Below are positions 53,812-56,804 of a DNA stretch of 56,804 nt, piece by piece (within the stretch, counting starts at the first letter, position 1; each line of letters opens with the position of its first letter). The stretch is taken from the NCBI RefSeq assembly GCF_023703375.1, contig NZ_JAMQGO010000016.1:1-56804 (forward strand), written 5' to 3'. A program made the translations under genes and the position numbers. Below the pieces are notes generated by a model. That model worked only from the letters and a program-made list of their open reading frames with translations. It was not told the origin of the DNA and searched no databases. The DNA is from Lutimaribacter degradans. GTDB lineage: Bacteria; Pseudomonadota; Alphaproteobacteria; Rhodobacterales; Rhodobacteraceae.

Positions 53812-54300
53812 ATGACGATTGAAACACTCGACGACCTGTTCCTGCACACGCTGAAGGACGTGCTCTATGCCGAGCGCAAGATTCTCAAGGCGCTGCCCAA
53901 GATGGAGCGCAAGGCGACCGACCCGAAGCTGAAAAAGGCCCTTTCGTCGCATTGCGACGAAACCGAAGACCACATCGTGCGGCTGGAAGAGGTGTTCGAT
54001 GGTCTCGACAAGGCAGCGCGCGGTGCGAAATGCGACGCGATGGTTGGGCTGCTTGAAGAGGCCGAGGGCCTGATGGCCGAAATCGACGACGCTGAAACGA
54101 TGGATGCCGCGCTTATATCGCTGGCCCAGGCGGTCGAGCACTACGAGATCGCCCGCTATGGGACGCTGGTCGCTTGGGCCCTGCAACTTGGGAATCCGAA
54201 GGCGGCAAAGCTCCTGCAAGCGACGCTCGACCAGGAATACGGTGCTGACAAGGCCCTGTCCAAATTGGCCGAAAAACGCCTGAACGCTCTCTCCGCCTGA
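53812..54300 (+). CDS. DUF892 (YciE/YciF-type) ferritin-like protein
   Basis: 162 residues, almost the whole DUF892 fold: TLDDLFLHTLKDVLYAERKI, LKKALSSHCDETEDHIVRLE, AVEHYEIARYGTLVAWAL and LLQATLDQEYGAD. Helices carry the Glu and His residues expected for a di-iron ferritin-like centre. ATG 53812 has AAGGAA at 53799-53804. These proteins are stress-induced (E. coli YciE/YciF under osmotic stress); the cellular role is unclear. It ends the small-protein array. Confidence 0.9.
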   Translation: MTIETLDDLFLHTLKDVLYAERKILKALPKMERKATDPKLKKALSSHCDETEDHIVRLEEVFDGLDKAARGAKCDAMVGLLEEAEGLMAEIDDAETMDAALISLAQAVEHYEIARYGTLVAWALQLGNPKAAKLLQATLDQEYGADKALSKLAEKRLNALSA

Positions 54301-54470
54301 GATGGAGGTGACGCTTGTTCGTGCGTGGGTTTGCGGCGCGCGGCGCGGCCTGACCCGCAGTCATTCGCTTCATTGGCAGTCATGACCTCCAGATTCGACC
54401 TCCTGGCGGTCGGTCTCATGTCTGCGACGCTTTCGTCGCGCGGGTCTCAACCAAGAAGGAAACATAACCG

Positions 54471-54965
54471 ATGATCGAACAACATGCATTCCACGCTCTT
54501 CTCCCGCAGCAGGTGCCAATCCTTCGTCGCCGTGCGCTCAAGCTAACGGCCAACGAGCATCGTGCCGAGGACCTGGTTCAGGACACGCTACTAAAGGCCT
54601 GGACCAAACGCGACAGCTATCGGCCGAATACAAACCTGCGCGCCTGGTTGTTCACTATCCTGCGCAACACGTTCTTCTCGGATCTGCGAAAGTTGCGCCG
54701 CGAAGTCGAAGATGTCGATGGGGCCTGCGCGCGTACCCTGTTCGAGGAACCGTGCCAGCATCACGCACTTGCCCTGAAAGAGCTGATATCGGCCATCGCC
54801 AATTTGCCCGATGCCCAACGTCAGCCAATCGTGCTGATGGGTGCATATGGGTATTCGCAGCTCGAGGCTGCCAATGCCTGCAAGTGCACGGTTGGCACGA
54901 TCAAGAGCCGGGTCAGCCGGGGGCGCAGCACTCTCAACCACGCCCTGGTCTACGAATTGGCGTGA
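54471..54965 (+). CDS. ECF-type RNA polymerase sigma factor (EcfG-like)
   Basis: 164 residues with both sigma domains. Region 2: LVQDTLLKAWTKRDSYRPNT then LRAWLFTILRNTFFSDLRKL; region 4: LPDAQRQPIVLMGAYGYSQL then CTVGTIKSRVSRGRSTLNHAL. The wording of region 2 resembles the EcfG/ECF15 group that drives the alphaproteobacterial general stress response. AAGGAAAC lies upstream of ATG 54471. No NepR or PhyR gene is adjacent, and its own start lacks a GGAAC/CGTT pair. EcfG-type sites upstream of several genes in this window are plausible targets. Confidence 0.85.
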   Translation: MIEQHAFHALLPQQVPILRRRALKLTANEHRAEDLVQDTLLKAWTKRDSYRPNTNLRAWLFTILRNTFFSDLRKLRREVEDVDGACARTLFEEPCQHHALALKELISAIANLPDAQRQPIVLMGAYGYSQLEAANACKCTVGTIKSRVSRGRSTLNHALVYELA

Positions 54966-55153
54966 ACCACGGTCATCACCTCGCAGAGTGTTCGCGACTA
55001 GTTGCAGCTTCGTATTGATGCCGCTGACTGGCTATCCAAATTGCAGTGATTGTTGAGCGCCGCAAGCGCTCGTTCAGAATGAGAAATTGCGGCATCCGGC
55101 GATAGGATGCCTAACAGGTCACCAACTGGGCGGGGATTGCAGTGACGATATGC
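54966..55153. other. Short gap with two hairpins
   Basis: GAGCGC-CGCAA-GCGCTC (55055-55071) and GCATCC-GGCGATA-GGATGC (about 55093-55111) form 6-bp stems between the sigma gene and the convergent transporter gene. They may end transcription on either side. Confidence 0.35.
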
Positions 55154-56641
55154 TTAAAAAGCAATGCCGAACACCATGGGCCCCAGCAGGATGAAGGTTC
55201 CAAAGGCCACGGCGATAGCGATGATGTTCATAAGCAGCCCCGCGCGCACCATGTCCGACATTTGCATCCTTTCATACGCAAAGACGATCGCATTGGGCGG
55301 TGTTGCCACGGGCATCATGAAGGCCATGGACGCGCCGAGGGCGACCGGCACTGTCAGGATCAGGGGGTTCAACTCCAAGCCCATCGCGACAGCCCCGAGA
55401 ATCGGCAGGAACGTGGCCGTCGAAGCGGTGTTGGAGGTGATCTCGGTCAGGTAGACAATGGCGACAAGCACGGCCAGCACCAGCAACACCGTGGAAATGT
55501 CGAACCCGGCCACACCTTCGCCGATTATCCGTGCCAGTCCCGAAGACGAAAACCCACTGGCCAGCGCCAGCCCGCCGCCAAACAGCAACAGGACACCCCA
55601 GGGCAGGTCACGCGTGGCGGTCCAATCCAGCGCGTAACGCCCGGTGCCGCGCGACACGGGCAGGCCGAACAGAACCAGGGCTGCCGTGATGCCGATCATC
55701 GCATCATCCAGCGGTAAGCCCGTCAGCCGGACCAGCGGATCGCGCAGCATCCAGCCCAGGGCGGCAGTGCCGAACACGATCGCCACCAGCCGTTCACCGC
55801 GATCCATCGGCCCCAATGACTTGACCTCTTGACGCACCAGCTCATCCGCATTGCCCACCGCGATGCTGCTTGCCGGGAAAAGGAAACGCGTGAGCAAGAG
55901 CCATGTCAGGGGCAACATCACGGTGACGACTGGCAAACCGATCATCATCCAGCGGGCAAAGCTGATCTCGACCCCGTAGGTTTGCTGAACGAAACTGGCC
56001 AGCATCGCATTGGGCGGTGACCCGATCAGCGTGCCGACCCCCCCGATCGAGGCGCTGTAGGCCACCGCCAGCATCAAGGCGATTCCGAAGTTGCGCACCA
56101 TCCGGTCATCTTGGCTCTGCCGACCGACGAAGTCGATCACCGACAAGGCGACCGCGAACATCATGATCGCGGTGGCTGTATTCGAGATCCACATGGACAG
56201 CAAAGCGGTAGCCAGCATGAACCCCAGCACGATCCTGGCAGGCGCAGCCCCCACAATCGATACGATCCGCAGCGCAATGCGGCGGTGCAACCCCACCCGC
56301 TGCATTGCGGCCGCCAGAAGAAACCCGCCCAGGAACAGAAAGATCAGCGGGTTGGCATAGCGCGCCGCGGTATCGGACATGTCCTGCACACCCAGAAGCG
56401 GCATCAGGACCAGCGGCAAAAGCGCCGTGGCGGGAATCGGCAAGGCCTCGGACAGCCACCAGACCACCATCCAAAGCGTAATGGCCAACATGCGCCATGC
56501 CTCGACCGGCATTTCCTCGGGCGGGCTGAGCCAGATCAGCAGCGCGGCCCCGGCGGGCCCGGCAATCAACCCGGCGATCCGCAGCGCTGGGGCCCGCTGA
56601 ACGCTTCGCTTGGCAGGGTGGACATTTCTGTCTGCTGGCAT
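55154..56641 (-). CDS. DASS/SLC13-family anion:sodium symporter
   Basis: About 495 residues and 11-12 membrane helices. The two hairpin signatures that bind substrate and sodium are present: WISNTATAIMMF and TSNTASTATFLP (SNT motifs), with SIGGVGTLIGSPPN and MPVATPPNAIVF as companions. Members carry succinate, other dicarboxylates, citrate or sulfate into the cell with sodium. ATG 56641 is chosen because GAGG lies five bases upstream; longer frames extend to 56779 but overlap IS5 sequence and lack a ribosome site. The transporter lies beside an IS5 tail. Confidence 0.87.
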   Translation of the reverse strand: MPADRNVHPAKRSVQRAPALRIAGLIAGPAGAALLIWLSPPEEMPVEAWRMLAITLWMVVWWLSEALPIPATALLPLVLMPLLGVQDMSDTAARYANPLIFLFLGGFLLAAAMQRVGLHRRIALRIVSIVGAAPARIVLGFMLATALLSMWISNTATAIMMFAVALSVIDFVGRQSQDDRMVRNFGIALMLAVAYSASIGGVGTLIGSPPNAMLASFVQQTYGVEISFARWMMIGLPVVTVMLPLTWLLLTRFLFPASSIAVGNADELVRQEVKSLGPMDRGERLVAIVFGTAALGWMLRDPLVRLTGLPLDDAMIGITAALVLFGLPVSRGTGRYALDWTATRDLPWGVLLLFGGGLALASGFSSSGLARIIGEGVAGFDISTVLLVLAVLVAIVYLTEITSNTASTATFLPILGAVAMGLELNPLILTVPVALGASMAFMMPVATPPNAIVFAYERMQMSDMVRAGLLMNIIAIAVAFGTFILLGPMVFGIAF

Positions 56642-56718
56642 TGGAACCTCGTGTTCAATCGACATCGGCATGCGCGGTAATCTTTGAAGACCGGATACGG
56701 ACAGCTTAGGCTCAGGAC

Positions 56719-56804
56719 TCATAGCCAATAAATGACGAGCGCCGCGAGTGCGATGGCGGAGAGGAAGACCTTTGGGCATCTGTCGTATCGGGTCGCCACA
56801 CGTC
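56719..56804 (-). mobile_element. IS5-family transposase C-terminal end (partial, continues past the window)
   Basis: The 27 last residues, RVATRYDRCPKVFLSAIALA then ALVIYWL and a stop at 56719-56721, are the standard tail of IS5-type transposases, which follows the catalytic Glu region. The rest of the element lies beyond the right edge. Confidence 0.85.

Overview
The window looks like chromosome, or a large accessory replicon, of a high-GC alphaproteobacterium. The gene content (ahcY-adenosine kinase-glyA, RND pump, KaiBC with a histidine kinase, ECF sigma factor with GGAAC-N16-CGTT promoters, DUF892/CsbD/PRC stress proteins) and the general protein style fit Rhodobacterales (Roseobacter-type). 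No rRNA or tRNA genes and no CRISPR array were seen. It is an accessory region: remnants of IS6-, IS256-, IS3- and IS5-type elements and several broken genes (glyA, a RecD2-like helicase, a moeA-like gene, ectC) punctuate it.

Left edge (1-2540): the 3' end of ahcY, an intact adenosine kinase gene, and glyA cut off after 82 codons by a frameshifted IS6-type remnant. The right end of that IS abuts a decayed helicase fragment.

Region 2635-15110 is the most unusual part. A one-direction cluster encodes a sensor-MFS fusion, a GCS2-type carboxylate-amine ligase, an ABC exporter with a C-terminal RsbW-like ATPase, a free RsbW-like ATPase, a STAS antagonist, a membrane SpoIIE/RsbU-type phosphatase and a PF04392-type substrate-binding lipoprotein-like protein. 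A convergent 251-aa orphan gene follows. These are the parts of a partner-switching circuit, but the kinase module is fused to a transporter instead of acting on a sigma factor. A decayed IS256 copy sits between the free ATPase and the STAS gene. The cluster lies between two IS6-type remnants in opposite orientation (1549-2239 and the 286-bp internally deleted 15321-15606).

Region 15630-21469: a TetR regulator diverges from an RND adaptor/permease pair, with a perfect 16-bp palindrome as likely operator. Next is a gene-poor stretch with a moeA-like remnant.

Region 21470-28777: a kaiC-kaiB-hybrid histidine kinase operon converges on a five-PAS hybrid kinase with nearly the same kinase-receiver half. 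KaiC keeps the Ser-Thr phosphosites but has lost the usual CII Glu-Glu pair.

Region 29219-34595: EF-hand protein, IS3 and IS6 remnants, ATP-grasp protein, an ectoine synthase pseudogene, a metallopeptidase with a decayed zinc ribbon, and a GAF protein.

Region 34859-54965 reads as an envelope and stress-response neighbourhood: OmpA-like protein with 72-bp repeats, membrane and periplasmic proteins of unknown function, phospholipase D, MscS channel, CsbD, two PRC-barrel proteins, PHB-depolymerase-type esterase, a CheB-CheR-kinase-receiver-LuxR megaprotein, tiny membrane proteins, a DUF892 ferritin-like protein and an ECF sigma factor. Four genes have perfect EcfG-type promoters at sensible distances and three more have one-mismatch versions, so a shared stress regulon is likely. 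The right edge holds a DASS/SLC13 transporter and the tail of an IS5-type transposase.
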